Origin: Helicobacter ailurogastricus
GTDB lineage: Bacteria; Campylobacterota; Campylobacteria; Campylobacterales; Helicobacteraceae
NCBI RefSeq assembly: GCF_001282945.1
Contig: NZ_CDMG01000002.1
Location: 151,039-215,038 of the forward strand
DNA length: 64,000 nucleotides
Reading direction: 5' to 3'
How positions within the stretch are numbered: the stretch's first letter is position 1; the number at the start of each line of letters is the position of its first letter. Positions 54,695 through 64,000 of this stretch are shown here, one piece after another. A program made the position numbers and the translations under genes. A model generated the notes under the pieces. The model searched no databases. It was given only the letters and a program-made list of their open reading frames with translations, and was not told the DNA's origin.

Positions 54695-55161
54695 TAAAAC
54701 GCGCTGTAAAGACTAAGAAGTTCGATGAGGGTATCCATCGCCGCCGCCCCTTTGTTGCCCGCCTTTGTGCCCGCCCTTTCAAGCGCTTGCTCGATGTTGT
54801 CTGTGGTGAGCAGCCCAAAGCTCACGGGCAAGCCATATTTTAAAGTCGTGTTGGCAATGCCCTTAGTCGCCTCTGCACTCACATAATCAAAATGCGGCGT
54901 GCTCCCTCTAATCACCGCCCCCAAAACACACACGCCATCGTATTTTTTAGAGCTCAAAAGTTTATCTAGCACAAAGGGCAATTCATATGCTCCGGGCACT
55001 TTCACTAAGGTGAGATTCTTTAAATCTCCCCCATGCCGCCTAAAGCAATCTAGTGCACCCTCCACGAGGCGATCGGTGATTAGGTGGTTAAAGCGCGCGG
55101 CCAGCACGGCGACCTTTTCGCTCCCTTTTAAGACAAGTTGCCCCTCTAAGACTCGATGCAT
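54694..55161 (-). CDS. ribH: RibH, lumazine synthase
   Basis: 155 residues with [44 protein letters not shown] and [17 protein letters not shown]. It makes 6,7-dimethyl-8-ribityllumazine in riboflavin synthesis. Middle gene of kdsA-ribH-nusB. Confidence 0.95.
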   Translation of the reverse strand: MHRVLEGQLVLKGSEKVAVLAARFNHLITDRLVEGALDCFRRHGGDLKNLTLVKVPGAYELPFVLDKLLSSKKYDGVCVLGAVIRGSTPHFDYVSAEATKGIANTTLKYGLPVSFGLLTTDNIEQALERAGTKAGNKGAAAMDTLIELLSLYSAF

Positions 55162-55170
55162 TCTGATCCT

Positions 55171-56007
55171 TTATGTGTTGTTTAATGAAGCGTTGATTTC
55201 TTGCAAGACCAATAAATCTTGCACCAAAGGCAAGAGCCTTGATATAGGGATCATGTTTGGCCCATCGCTTAGTGCCCCCTCGGGATTGGTGTGCGTCTCC
55301 ATAAAAAACCCATCCACGCCCACAACCGCACTTGCCTTAGCCAAATAGGGCACAAACACGCGCTCCCCGCCGCTCTTGCCCCCCGCTGCTCCGGGCATTT
55401 GCACGCTGTGAGTCGCGTCAAAAATCACGGGAGCAAAGGCGCGCATGATGACTAAAGAGCGCATATCCACGACCAAATTGCCATACCCAAAGCTCACCCC
55501 CCGCTCACATAAATAAATCCCGTGTTCTAAACACGCGGGGTAAGTGGGCTTTTCGTATTTGCTTTTGGCGCGGGTATTCAAGGCTTTTAGGGCGCTGAAC
55601 TGCATGTCCCTTGGGTGCATGAATTGCCCTTTTTTGATGTTGATCGCGCTTTTGGTCTTGGCGGCCGCCACGATCAAATCTGTTTGGCGGCACAAAAAGG
55701 CGGGGATTTGCAAGACATCGGCAACCTCAGCCACCGCCCCCGCCTGCGCGCTCTCATGGATGTCGGTTAAGATTTTATAGCCAAACTTAGTTTTAATGCC
55801 CTCTAGCATCTCTAAGCCCTTTTGTAGCCCGGGCCCTCTGTAACTTTCTAGGCTCGTGCGGTTTGCCTTGTCAAAGCTAGCCTTAAAATAAAAATCCACT
55901 TTGGGGTCTAGGGCGATGGGGCGCAACTTTAAGGCGATCTCTTCTAAGACTTCCGCGCTCTCGATCACGCATGGACCAGCGATCAAAACACTCTTTCGCA
56001 AATACAA
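55171..56007 (-). CDS. kdsA: KdsA, KDO-8-phosphate synthase
   Basis: 278 residues from a TTG; a second TTG at 56001 has better spacing to AAGGA and may be the true start. Motifs [40 protein letters not shown] and [11 protein letters not shown] are intact. It makes the KDO precursor for LPS. In H. pylori a carbonic anhydrase gene follows toward pyrF; here it is missing. Confidence 0.94.
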   Translation of the reverse strand: MYLRKSVLIAGPCVIESAEVLEEIALKLRPIALDPKVDFYFKASFDKANRTSLESYRGPGLQKGLEMLEGIKTKFGYKILTDIHESAQAGAVAEVADVLQIPAFLCRQTDLIVAAAKTKSAINIKKGQFMHPRDMQFSALKALNTRAKSKYEKPTYPACLEHGIYLCERGVSFGYGNLVVDMRSLVIMRAFAPVIFDATHSVQMPGAAGGKSGGERVFVPYLAKASAVVGVDGFFMETHTNPEGALSDGPNMIPISRLLPLVQDLLVLQEINASLNNT

Positions 56008-56024
56008 TCCTTGTTTGGAGTGTG

Positions 56025-56030
56025 TTATAA
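56025..56030 (+). promoter_or_regulatory. -10 box for pyrF-panC
   Basis: TATAAT preceded by TGT in the 59-base divergent gap between kdsA and pyrF, about 37 bases before pyrF. Confidence 0.55.
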
Positions 56031-56066
56031 TAGCGTTTTGTCTTAATATTTGGCTGAAGGGGCGTT

Positions 56067-56759
56067 ATGCAATTGTGTTTGGCCTTGGATTTAGACTCCA
56101 AACAAGCGTGTTTAAACTTGCTTGAAAGCTTAAAGGGCTTGAAGTTGCTCGTTAAAGTGGGTTTGAGGGCGTTTGTGCGCCAAGGCCCTAGCTTTGTCCA
56201 AGAAATCCAAAACATGGGTTTTAGGGTTTTCTTAGATTTAAAATTGCACGACATTCCCAACACGATGGCGACCGCTGTTTTAGAGTGCGCCCATTTGGGC
56301 GTGGAGTTGCTGACCTTGCATGCTAGTAGCGGCGCACCCGCCCTTTTAGCGGTGATGGAGCAAATACAAGGCTTAAAACAGCGCCCCAAAATCTTAGGCG
56401 TTACCCTGCTTACAAGCCTAGATGAAGCCCAAAGCCAAAGCCTGTATAACGCTCCCTTGCAAAAACACGCTTTGCATTTAGCCAAGTTGTGCTTTAACAG
56501 CGGGCTAGATGGCGTGGTTTGCTCGGTTTTTGAAAGTCTAGCCATTAAACAAGCCACCAACTCCAGCTTTTTGACCCTCACCCCGGGCATACGCCCCAAC
56601 TTGCAAGAGGCGCACGATCAAAAGCGCGTGGGCTCCCTGCAAGATGCTAAGAATGCAAAAGCGGATTTTATAGTGGTGGGCCGCCCCATTTACAACCACA
56701 AAGACCCTAGAGAAATGGCCATCCAAATTTTAGAAAGTCTAGAACATGCAAATTTTTAA
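56067..56759 (+). CDS. pyrF: PyrF, orotidine 5'-phosphate decarboxylase
   Basis: 230 residues. Motifs LCLALDLDSKQ, DLKLHDIPNT (catalytic Lys/Asp tetrad) and FIVVGRPIYNHKDP. Makes UMP from OMP. GAAGGGG precedes the ATG. panC starts 14 bases before its stop. Confidence 0.95.
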   Translation: MQLCLALDLDSKQACLNLLESLKGLKLLVKVGLRAFVRQGPSFVQEIQNMGFRVFLDLKLHDIPNTMATAVLECAHLGVELLTLHASSGAPALLAVMEQIQGLKQRPKILGVTLLTSLDEAQSQSLYNAPLQKHALHLAKLCFNSGLDGVVCSVFESLAIKQATNSSFLTLTPGIRPNLQEAHDQKRVGSLQDAKNAKADFIVVGRPIYNHKDPREMAIQILESLEHANF

Positions 56760-57558
56760 AACCCCGGCGGATTTAAAAGCCCTGCCCGCGCAAAACATTG
56801 GTTTTGTCCCCACAATGGGGGCACTGCACGCCGGGCATTTAAGCCTCATCAAGCGGGCAAAGGCGGAAAATGATTTTATCCTCGTGTCTATCTTTGTCAA
56901 TCCCACGCAATTTGGACCCCAAGAAGACTTTAACCAATACCCCCGCCCTTTAGAAGAAGATTTAAAGCTGTGCGCCAAGGCGGGCGTGCATGCCGTTTTC
57001 ACCCCCCAAGTAGAAACCCTCTACCCCTTTAAAGAGGCCATCACCCTAACCCCGCCTAAGGATTTGCTAGGGTTTGAAGCCAATTTGCGCCCCGGACATT
57101 TTAGCGGGGTGTTGCAAGTGGTCTTAAAACTCTTTAACTTAGTGCGCCCAAAAAGGGCCTACTTCGGACAAAAGGACGCACAACAGCTCTTGATGATACA
57201 GCGCATGGCAGATGATTTATTCTTGCCCGTTGAGGTGGTCGCTTGCCCCACTTTGCGCGATTTTGACGGCTTGGCTTTAAGCTCGCGCAATGTCTATTTA
57301 AGCCCAAAGCAACGCCAACAAGCGTTGAAAATCCCACAAGCCCTACAAGCCATGCAAGAGGCTTACAAGGCGGGCACAAGAGAGAGCACCAAACTTCTAG
57401 CGCTGGGGCAAGAAATTTTAAAGGGGCTTGAAGTGCAATACTTAAGCCTTTGTAACCGCCAACTTGAGCCTTTAGAGCAAGTCGTGCCCGATCAGAGTCT
57501 GATCTTAGTGGCGGTGAAGGTGGGCATTACAAGGCTTTTAGACAATTTATGGCTTTAA
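56746..57558 (+). CDS. panC: PanC, pantothenate synthetase
   Basis: 270 residues. The adenylate-forming motifs PTMGALHAGHLSL, VNPTQFGPQEDF, FGQKDAQQLLMIQRM and LALSSRNVYLS are intact. Joins pantoate and beta-alanine. Overlaps pyrF by 14 bases; pairs functionally with panB at 40.6 kb. Confidence 0.95.
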   Translation: MQIFKTPADLKALPAQNIGFVPTMGALHAGHLSLIKRAKAENDFILVSIFVNPTQFGPQEDFNQYPRPLEEDLKLCAKAGVHAVFTPQVETLYPFKEAITLTPPKDLLGFEANLRPGHFSGVLQVVLKLFNLVRPKRAYFGQKDAQQLLMIQRMADDLFLPVEVVACPTLRDFDGLALSSRNVYLSPKQRQQALKIPQALQAMQEAYKAGTRESTKLLALGQEILKGLEVQYLSLCNRQLEPLEQVVPDQSLILVAVKVGITRLLDNLWL

Positions 57559-57619
57559 GTTAGACAACGCCGGCGAGCTCTTGATGAGCGTTTAACATTG
57601 TGTGGGTATTAGAAGCGAG

Positions 57620-58845
57620 AGTGCCGTCAAACAGCCCAAACACTTTACAAAGCAAGCAGAGCAAACCAAGCTCAAAGACATGCAAGAAGTGTAGATGTGG
57701 CCTTTTATAAACCCCAAGACCCTGAAATTTTAGTGAAACACTACAAAGAGAGCAAGGCGTTTCAAGCTCGGTTTCGCTCGCTCCAGCAGTCTAAAGCAGT
57801 AACGCAAAATTGGGGGCTTGATGCTACAAGGGCTGTATATGGACAATGTGCAGCAACGCACGCACAGAATCGCCTTGGACATTAGACGCGATCTCAACCA
57901 ACAATTTTACCTTTATGTCTTGATCGTCTTGAGCTTTTTGTTGGTGGTGGTGGTTGTGCCCCCATATTACCTATTCTATCGCAAGATCACAGGGGGCATT
58001 TGGACACTCAACAAGGGGCTTAAAGACTTTTTTTCTTCGCAAATCACAAAAACCAAAAGGCCCCAGAAGCGATCGATCTGCGCTCCAAAGACGAGCTGGG
58101 AGAGATGGCACGCGCACGGGAGATTTCGCAAAATATCTAAGCCCAAGCGATCAACCCCAAACTCCAGCACTTGGGGGCTAATTTCAACGACTTTTCCCAT
58201 TTTTAAATTCCATTTTCCGCAACATTCCAACACCATTGAAATCTATTTGCGCAATGACTTTAGAGCCCATATGGACACCTTCCAGTTTTAGGGCGGTTTT
58301 TACAACTGGCCAATAACATCAACACTTGGCAAAAGAGCATCGTAGGCTCGCTTCAGCATTCCCTAGATGTCGCCCACGCCCTACATCAAGAGACCAACAC
58401 CCTGTGAAGAAACCGCTTCTAGCCTGCAAGATGTCTCTAAACAGCGCAAATTGGCCTGTTGGCCCTAAACGCCGCCATTGAAGCGGCCAGAGCGGGTGAG
58501 CACGGACGGGGCTTTGCGGTCGTGGCCGATGAAGTGAGAAAATTGGCCGAGCGCACCCAAAAGTCTTTGAGCGAGATTGAAAGCAACATCAATGTGTTGC
58601 TCCAAAGCATTGCCGACAACTCAACAGCCATTAAAGCCCAAGCCTCTGCGGTGCTAGACATCAATAAAGCGATGGGGGAATTTGATGCAAGCTTGACACA
58701 CAACTTGGCGCGCCTGCATAGGCGATTAAAACTTGAGATTGTGGGTTTTAAAAAAGCGATCGATCAAACCAAAACGTGTTTTAAAAATTTGCCCCCAAAT
58801 AGAGCGCGCTTGAGAGCAAAAGCCCCTTTAAAGTTGGCTTTCTAA
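57620..58845 (+). pseudogene. Methyl-accepting chemotaxis receptor, multiply broken
   Basis: Chemoreceptor pieces lie in several frames. A sensor fragment (VAFYKPQDPEILVKHYKESK from 57694) comes first, then a membrane helix FYLYVLIVLSFLLVVVVVPP (about 57905-57965). A HAMP segment reads in two frames (TLNKGLKDFF, then IDLRSKDELGEMARA). Last is the signalling hairpin [20 protein letters not shown] with [20 protein letters not shown] from about 58452. At least three frameshifts, a nonsense codon and a large deletion between HAMP and hairpin separate them. The N-terminus is not identified. The 3' end overlaps convergent ppsA. It was a membrane TlpA/TlpC-type receptor. Confidence 0.85.
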
Positions 58846-61239
58846 CTGCACGATGCGATTCCAAGTGGTGATGATGGAATCGGGATTGAGCGAGAGCGAG
58901 CTGATGCCCTCTTGGACTAAAAACTCGGCCACCTCAATGTAATCGCTGGGGGCTTGCCCGCAAATCCCGCAATACTTGCCATGCCTTTTGCACGCCTCAA
59001 TCGCCCGTCTAAACATTTCTAACATCGCCGGGTTGCGCTCATCAAAAACATGGCTGACCAACTGCCCATCCCTATCTACGCCCAAGGTGAGCTGGGTCAA
59101 ATCATTAGAGCCAATAGAAAAGCCATCAAAAAGGTTTAAAAACTCATCGGCCAAGATCACATTGATGGGCAATTCACACATGACATACAGCTCGAGCCCG
59201 TTTTTTCCCGACTCGAGCCCGTTTTTGCGTAAAATCTCTAAGACCTTTTTGGCCTCTTCAATGGTGCGCAAAAAGGGGATCATGATTTTCATGTTGCTTA
59301 GACCCATCTGCTCTCTGACCATAGACAACGCCTCACACTCCCAGCTAAAAGCCTCTTTATACAAATCAGAGTAATACCGACTAGCCCCTCTAAAGCCGAG
59401 CATCGGGTTTTCCTCGTGTGGCTCATACGTGCTGCCGCCGAGCATCCTTGCATATTCGTTAGATTTAAAATCGCTCGTGCGCACAATCACGGGTTTGGGG
59501 TAAAAGGCGGCACAAATCATGCCCATCCCCTCGGCGATTTTTTTGACAAAAAAATCTTTGGGGCTTTCATAGCCCGCAATCAACGCTTCCACTCTGTCTT
59601 TGTTTTCTATGGGTTTGTTGTGTTGCATATCCACTAGGGCCAGCGGATGGACCTTGATTTGATTTAACATGATGAGCTCCATGCGCGCCAGCCCCACGCC
59701 ATGATTAGGCAGTTGCGCGAACTTAAAGGCCTTTTCAGGGTTGCCTATGTTTAAATAAATCCTTGTCTTGGGCTCTTGCAAGTTGTCTAGCGCGATGCGC
59801 TCCACTTCAAAAGGGTGCGCCCCGGCATAAATGTAGCCCACTTCCCCCTCAGCGCAAGAGATGGTGATCTCCATGCCGGTGTAGAGCAACTCTGTGGCCC
59901 CTAGTGCGCCCACAATGGTGGGTACGCCAATTTCTCGTGCGACAATAGCGGCGTGGCAGGTGCGCCCCCCCCGATTAGTTACAACCGCGCTCGCTTTTTT
60001 CATGATGGGCTCCCAATCGGGATCGGTGTTGTCGGTTACGAGGATTTCGCCCTCTTTAAAGATGTTCATGTGATCCAAGCTGTTGATCACGCGCACTTTA
60101 CCCACGCCAATTTTGCTGCCTATGGCGCGGCCTGTCAGCAAGACCTCCCGCCCTTCGGGGTGTTTAAAGCGGTGCTTTTCATACACCCGAGCACTCTGTT
60201 TGAGGCTTTGGCTTTGCACGGTTTCAGGGCGCGCCTGCACAACAAAAATCTCCCCACTATCCCCATCTTTAGCCCATTCGATGTCCATAGGGCGGTACTG
60301 CCCGGCCTCTTGGCTGTAATGCTCTTCAATCAGCACAGCGCAACGCGCAAGGCTTAGTAAATCGGTGTCGGTTAAAGAAAAGCTGTTTTGCTCTTTAGGG
60401 GTGGTGGGCACGCTCTTGGTGGGGCTTTCGCTCCCCCGACTGGCATACACGATTTTTTTTGTTTTATCGCCCAATTGGCGTTTAATGATGGGATATTTGC
60501 CCTGCAAAAGTGTGGGTTTGAAAACATAAAACTCGTCGGGATTAACCAGCCCCCCCACCACGCTTTCTCCCAAACCCCAGCTTGAAGTGATGAAAACCGC
60601 ATCTTTAAAGCCCGTTTCAGTGTCGATGGAAAACATCACCCCTGCGCTGCCTTTATCGGCCCGCACCATTTTTTGCACCCCCACACTCAAAGCGACTTTT
60701 AAATGATCAAAGCCCCTAGAAGCCCTGTAACTGATCGCCCGATCGGTAAAGAGCGAAGCCAAACAAGCCTTGATGTAGTGGATGAGCTCGGTTTTGCCCT
60801 TGACATTTAAATAAGTGTCTTGTTGTCCGGCAAAGGAAGCATCGGGTAAATCCTCAGCCGTGGCTGAAGAGCGCACCGCCACATCGGCTTCGCGCATGTG
60901 GTATTCATCGCTCAGTATTTTATAGGCTTGTAGGATTTCATCGCGCAAATCGGCCGGAAAGGGCGTGCCAAAGATGAGTTCTCTAATCTGCTTGGAGCGC
61001 ATTTTGAGTACATCTAATTCGGTGGCATCCACCCCCTCCAAGAGACTAATAATCTGTTCTTTAATGCCCCCCTGTTCTAAGAGATACCAATACGCTTCGC
61101 TGGTGATCGCAAAGCCATTGGGCACTTTAATCCCACTGGGTACAAGCTCTTGAAACATTTCCCCGATGCTGGCGTTCTTGCCCCCCACTAAAGACACATC
61201 TTTATTGTTTAACTCTTTGTAAAACCGAATGTAGCGCAC
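58828..61239 (-). CDS. ppsA: PpsA, phosphoenolpyruvate synthase
   Basis: 803 residues from GTG at 61239, giving [13 protein letters not shown] as in H. pylori PpsA, with AAAGGGAAA upstream. The ATP-grasp part has [13 protein letters not shown] and [20 protein letters not shown], the phosphohistidine swivel [17 protein letters not shown], and the TIM barrel ends [17 protein letters not shown] and [11 protein letters not shown]. Makes PEP from pyruvate for gluconeogenesis. In H. pylori it is next to the tiny lipoprotein and thrS; here it is 8.6 kb away. Confidence 0.95.
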   Translation of the reverse strand: MRYIRFYKELNNKDVSLVGGKNASIGEMFQELVPSGIKVPNGFAITSEAYWYLLEQGGIKEQIISLLEGVDATELDVLKMRSKQIRELIFGTPFPADLRDEILQAYKILSDEYHMREADVAVRSSATAEDLPDASFAGQQDTYLNVKGKTELIHYIKACLASLFTDRAISYRASRGFDHLKVALSVGVQKMVRADKGSAGVMFSIDTETGFKDAVFITSSWGLGESVVGGLVNPDEFYVFKPTLLQGKYPIIKRQLGDKTKKIVYASRGSESPTKSVPTTPKEQNSFSLTDTDLLSLARCAVLIEEHYSQEAGQYRPMDIEWAKDGDSGEIFVVQARPETVQSQSLKQSARVYEKHRFKHPEGREVLLTGRAIGSKIGVGKVRVINSLDHMNIFKEGEILVTDNTDPDWEPIMKKASAVVTNRGGRTCHAAIVAREIGVPTIVGALGATELLYTGMEITISCAEGEVGYIYAGAHPFEVERIALDNLQEPKTRIYLNIGNPEKAFKFAQLPNHGVGLARMELIMLNQIKVHPLALVDMQHNKPIENKDRVEALIAGYESPKDFFVKKIAEGMGMICAAFYPKPVIVRTSDFKSNEYARMLGGSTYEPHEENPMLGFRGASRYYSDLYKEAFSWECEALSMVREQMGLSNMKIMIPFLRTIEEAKKVLEILRKNGLESGKNGLELYVMCELPINVILADEFLNLFDGFSIGSNDLTQLTLGVDRDGQLVSHVFDERNPAMLEMFRRAIEACKRHGKYCGICGQAPSDYIEVAEFLVQEGISSLSLNPDSIITTWNRIVQLESQL

Positions 61240-61319
61240 ACTTTCCCTTTGCTTCAATCTCAAAAAGGCTCTATTATAGCATGGACATGTTAAGGCTTTT
61301 AAAAAGGCCTATTTTTTGC

Positions 61320-61325
61320 TACAAT
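61320..61325 (+). promoter_or_regulatory. -10 box for addA, near-leaderless arrangement
   Basis: TACAAT followed by GCCCCGTTATG: the ATG is nine bases after the -10, so the transcript would begin at or within about two bases of the start codon. No ribosome site is visible. It parallels truD (TATAATGCCCCTATG). Confidence 0.55.
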
Positions 61326-61333
61326 GCCCCGTT

Positions 61334-64000
61334 ATGAATACGCACAGAGCACACACGCACGCATGGCTTGCCCTTAGGGCATCTGCTGGGAGCGGAAAGA
61401 CCTTTGCTCTCACCCTGCGCTACATTGCCCTGCTCTTTGAAGGGGCCAAGCCGGCACACATTTTAACCTTGACTTTCACCAAGAAAGCCGCCGCTGAAAT
61501 GCGCGAGCGCATCCACAAAACCCTAGCTTGTATCAGTGTGGCTGCTCGAGACTACAAACAAGACCCCACTCACCAGCCCGACTCAAAAACCCAAGAGTTT
61601 TTAGATGTCCTACAAAAAGATTACAACCTGTCCCTAGAGCGCCTAGCGCTCTTAGACGCACCTGCCATTTACGCCCATTTTTTACAAGAAAACCCGCCCA
61701 TCACCACCATCGATGCTTTTTTCCAAAAGGTGCTTAGAAAATTTAGCTACTTTGTGGGCGTGGGCGCGCAATTTAGCGTGGGCGAGTGTCCTTTAGACGA
61801 GCAAATCAACGCCTTTTTAAACCGCCTAAGCCCTGAAGACATGCACAGACTCAGGCGCTTTTGTTTTTTACTGCTCGCGCACAGTGGCAGTTTTAGCGCC
61901 GCGCACGCGCTTAAAAACTTTTTGGATCTGTATTACAGCGGGCTGTGTTTTAATTCCCCCAAACCCCCAAGCACAGACTTAAAGCAACTAGAGCAAGAGA
62001 TTTTTGAGGAATACAGGGCTATAAAAATCCCCCGCCAAAGGGAGATCAGAACCTTTAAAGATGTTTTGGAAGTTTTAAAAAATGTGGGGGCACAAAAGGC
62101 CATCAGTGCAAACCCGGCCCTTAAAGCCAAAATTGTAGAGTACTTCAACGCGAAAGAAGCGGCTATTTTTAACGAATTTGCGTACTTTTTAAAGCTCTAC
62201 CAAGAACGTAGCCACGACCCTAACCGACTCAATTTCCCCGCAATCACGCTTAAAGTGCATCACCTACTTAGGGAAAATGTCATCGACAAGGACTTTTTTT
62301 ATTTCCGCCTAGATGGGCAAATCGAGCACATTTTGATCGATGAATTCCAAGACACCAACGATTTACAATTTGGCATTTTAGAGCCCTTGATTGAGGAGAT
62401 CAAAGCGGGAGTGGGGCAGAAGTGGGGAGAGCGCAGTGTGTTTTTTGTGGGCGACTCTAAGCAGAGCATCTACGGCTTTAGAGGGAGCAAAAGCGCGCTG
62501 TTTGAGAGTGTTTGTGCCAAGATTTCTAGCCAATCTTTAGAACACAATTACCGCAGCATGGGGGTGGTGCTTGGCTTTGTGAATGCCACCTTTGCGCCCA
62601 AAATCGCTGGCTATGTGGTGCAAAAATTGCCCGAACAACGCCAAGATTTAGCCAACAAGGGTTATGTGTGCGTGCAGAGTGTGGGCGTGGGTGCATATAA
62701 AGACAGCGCGCAAAAGGAAGAAGCCCTTTTAAACGCCACCTTGCAAGCCGTCCAAAAGCTTTTAGACAGCGGGGTGTCCTCTCGAGACATCACCATTTTG
62801 TGCTTTAAGAATGACGATGTCAATGATTTAAAAGAGTTTTTAACCCCCCATTTAAAGGGCGAACAGATCGTGAGCGCCGCAGATTTAAGCTTGTTGGCGC
62901 AAAAAGAGGTCAAGGCCCTACGCCACGCCCTGCTCTACGCCCTAAGCCCGGCCGAGCAACAAAGCTACCATTTAGCCCATGTGGCTAAGTTGTGTGGCCT
63001 GCCTTTAAACAAGCCGCCCAAGTTGCCCCCTTTAAACCCCCACTTGAGCGCACACATTCTAAATCTCATGCAAATTTTAGAGCTTTATAGTCCGAGTGCG
63101 TGCCATTTTTTAGAACGATCGTTGGAGTTTAACAACCCCCAAGAGTTCTTAGATTTTTTAGAGCAAGAAAACCTTCAAATTGCCCAAAGCGAGACGGTGG
63201 GTCTAAAAATCATGACGATTCACAAATCTAAGGGCATGGAGTTTGGGCATGCCATTTTAATGGACCGCCTAAGCACCAAATCCCCTCCAAACACGCAAAA
63301 ACTTCTGCAAAATGAGCAAGAGGTGTTTTACAAACAAAAAAATAGAGAATATTTTGATCAAGGCTATCAAGCTGCCCTAGAAGCGCATAAACAAGCCCAA
63401 GAGCAAGAACACACCAATGTCTTGTATGTGGCTTGTACCCGCGCTAAAGAGAGTCTCATCATTTTGCAAAAAGACACAGAGAGCGCGCTCGCCTCCTTTG
63501 AGTGTCAAGAGCTGGGGCGATTGCCTCAACGCGCGCCTAAAGAAGCTATGACGGCACTTGCCAACCAAAGCCCCGCTTTGCTTGGCAACCAAAAGGCCTT
63601 TGGCGCACAGATCGATAAAATCTCGGATTTCAACACAGAGGAGAAGGGCAACCGCCCCGCCCGCTTGTTTGGGAGTGCTTTACACAAGGCTTTGGAGTTG
63701 TTTTATGGCTACAAAGTGGATTTAGTGGCCATCAGAGATTATTTAAACCACCATTACAGCTTTGAAAATGTCTCAACCAAGGCCCTTTTAAAACGCCTAG
63801 AGATTTTAGAGCAAGAGTCGTCTTTTCAAAGCTTGCTAAGGGGGCGGATTGCTACGGAAGTGTCTTTTAAATCGAGTCACCAATTAAGCAAAGATTTTTT
63901 ACGCATGGACATGGTCGTTTTTAACAACCAAGGTTTGACGATCCTAGATTACAAGAGCGGGCAGGGCAATGAAGCAGCCCACCGAGCCCAAGTGAGGGGG
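61334..64000 (+). CDS. addA: AddA/RecB-like helicase-nuclease, N-terminal 889 codons (runs off window)
   Basis: Continuous open frame from ATG at 61334 to the window edge. UvrD-type helicase motifs in order: ASAGSGKTFAL (Walker A), TLTFTKKAAAEMRER (Ia), HILIDEFQDTND (II), FVGDSKQSIYGFRG (III), EHNYRS (IV), IMTIHKSKGMEFGHA (V) and NVLYVACTRAKESL (VI). A PD-(D/E)XK nuclease starts at about residue 780 (RLFGSALHKALELF) and shows MDMVVF then LTILDYKSG, the D and DxK ligands. It processes double-strand breaks with AddB, and in H. pylori supports recombination and colonisation. The stop lies beyond the window. Confidence 0.9.
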   Translation, partial: MNTHRAHTHAWLALRASAGSGKTFALTLRYIALLFEGAKPAHILTLTFTKKAAAEMRERIHKTLACISVAARDYKQDPTHQPDSKTQEFLDVLQKDYNLSLERLALLDAPAIYAHFLQENPPITTIDAFFQKVLRKFSYFVGVGAQFSVGECPLDEQINAFLNRLSPEDMHRLRRFCFLLLAHSGSFSAAHALKNFLDLYYSGLCFNSPKPPSTDLKQLEQEIFEEYRAIKIPRQREIRTFKDVLEVLKNVGAQKAISANPALKAKIVEYFNAKEAAIFNEFAYFLKLYQERSHDPNRLNFPAITLKVHHLLRENVIDKDFFYFRLDGQIEHILIDEFQDTNDLQFGILEPLIEEIKAGVGQKWGERSVFFVGDSKQSIYGFRGSKSALFESVCAKISSQSLEHNYRSMGVVLGFVNATFAPKIAGYVVQKLPEQRQDLANKGYVCVQSVGVGAYKDSAQKEEALLNATLQAVQKLLDSGVSSRDITILCFKNDDVNDLKEFLTPHLKGEQIVSAADLSLLAQKEVKALRHALLYALSPAEQQSYHLAHVAKLCGLPLNKPPKLPPLNPHLSAHILNLMQILELYSPSACHFLERSLEFNNPQEFLDFLEQENLQIAQSETVGLKIMTIHKSKGMEFGHAILMDRLSTKSPPNTQKLLQNEQEVFYKQKNREYFDQGYQAALEAHKQAQEQEHTNVLYVACTRAKESLIILQKDTESALASFECQELGRLPQRAPKEAMTALANQSPALLGNQKAFGAQIDKISDFNTEEKGNRPARLFGSALHKALELFYGYKVDLVAIRDYLNHHYSFENVSTKALLKRLEILEQESSFQSLLRGRIATEVSFKSSHQLSKDFLRMDMVVFNNQGLTILDYKSGQGNEAAHRAQVRG

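Overview
The window reads as chromosome from a gastric, non-pylori Helicobacter (H. felis / H. bizzozeronii / H. heilmannii type). The evidence is the Helicobacter-specific gene set (NixA nickel permease, Hor-type outer membrane protein after rplT, the OMP trio beside an M23 peptidase, MdaB, tiny lipoprotein before thrS) and blocks that match H. pylori gene order as I recall it. These include truD-folE, ftsW/flgB-flgC-fliE-ftsI, rpmE-rsmI-trmH, rimP-rbfA-infB-ylxR-thrB-tsaB-lpxC-minC-M23-OMPs-panB-ruvB, thrS-infC-rpmI-rplT-horB, bioB-yihY, nusB-ribH-kdsA and pyrF-panC. The blocks are joined in an order unlike H. pylori. The window also carries selB and a tRNA-Sec, so this organism decodes selenocysteine. 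Species assignment is inference.

Layout. 1-5.6 kb (minus strand) is a restriction-modification locus: a nuclease-methylase polypeptide (HsdR_N-like domain fused to HsdM) broken by one frameshift, a HEPN/Abi_2-type gene overlapping its stop by ATGA, then a two-TRD HsdS and a further half HsdS. The two HsdS reading frames are separated by a G7AG6 run and the last one ends in a G14 tract. 5.6-7.5 kb is decayed accessory DNA: a broken plasmid replication initiator, another gene in three frames, and an intact small glycine-zipper protein. 7.6-18.8 kb is mostly core: metallophosphoesterase, mdaB, tRNA-Met, truD-folE, ftsW facing a sigma-54-driven flgBC-fliE, ftsI, mrp and a FUSC-family membrane protein. 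18.8-23 kb is a second accessory island: a C17 tract inside a leader ORF that can be phase-coupled to a membrane-anchored tandem PD-(D/E)XK protein, then secreted Sel1-repeat proteins and a membrane protein. 23-48 kb is core: SMP-30 family protein, selB, RodZ-like operon, RNA methylases, ribosome biogenesis, lpxC, minC, M23 peptidase, three OMPs, panB-ruvB, two tRNAs, nixA, pseudouridine synthase, pyrG, AMIN/FtsB-like genes and recA. 48-57.6 kb is core: a tiny lipoprotein, thrS-infC-rpmI-rplT, horB, tRNA-Sec, bioB, yihY, nusB-ribH-kdsA and pyrF-panC. 57.6-58.8 kb is a wrecked chemoreceptor gene. ppsA and the first 889 codons of an AddA-type helicase-nuclease close the window.

The most interesting material is the RM locus with an embedded HEPN gene and phase-variable specificity, and the phase-variable leader that would end on a GTGA overlap with the tandem nuclease-fold gene. 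Genes in most core operons overlap by 1-17 bases (ATGA, GTGA, TTGA, TAATG junctions), which points to widespread translational coupling. I found no rRNA, CRISPR array, insertion sequence or intact prophage.
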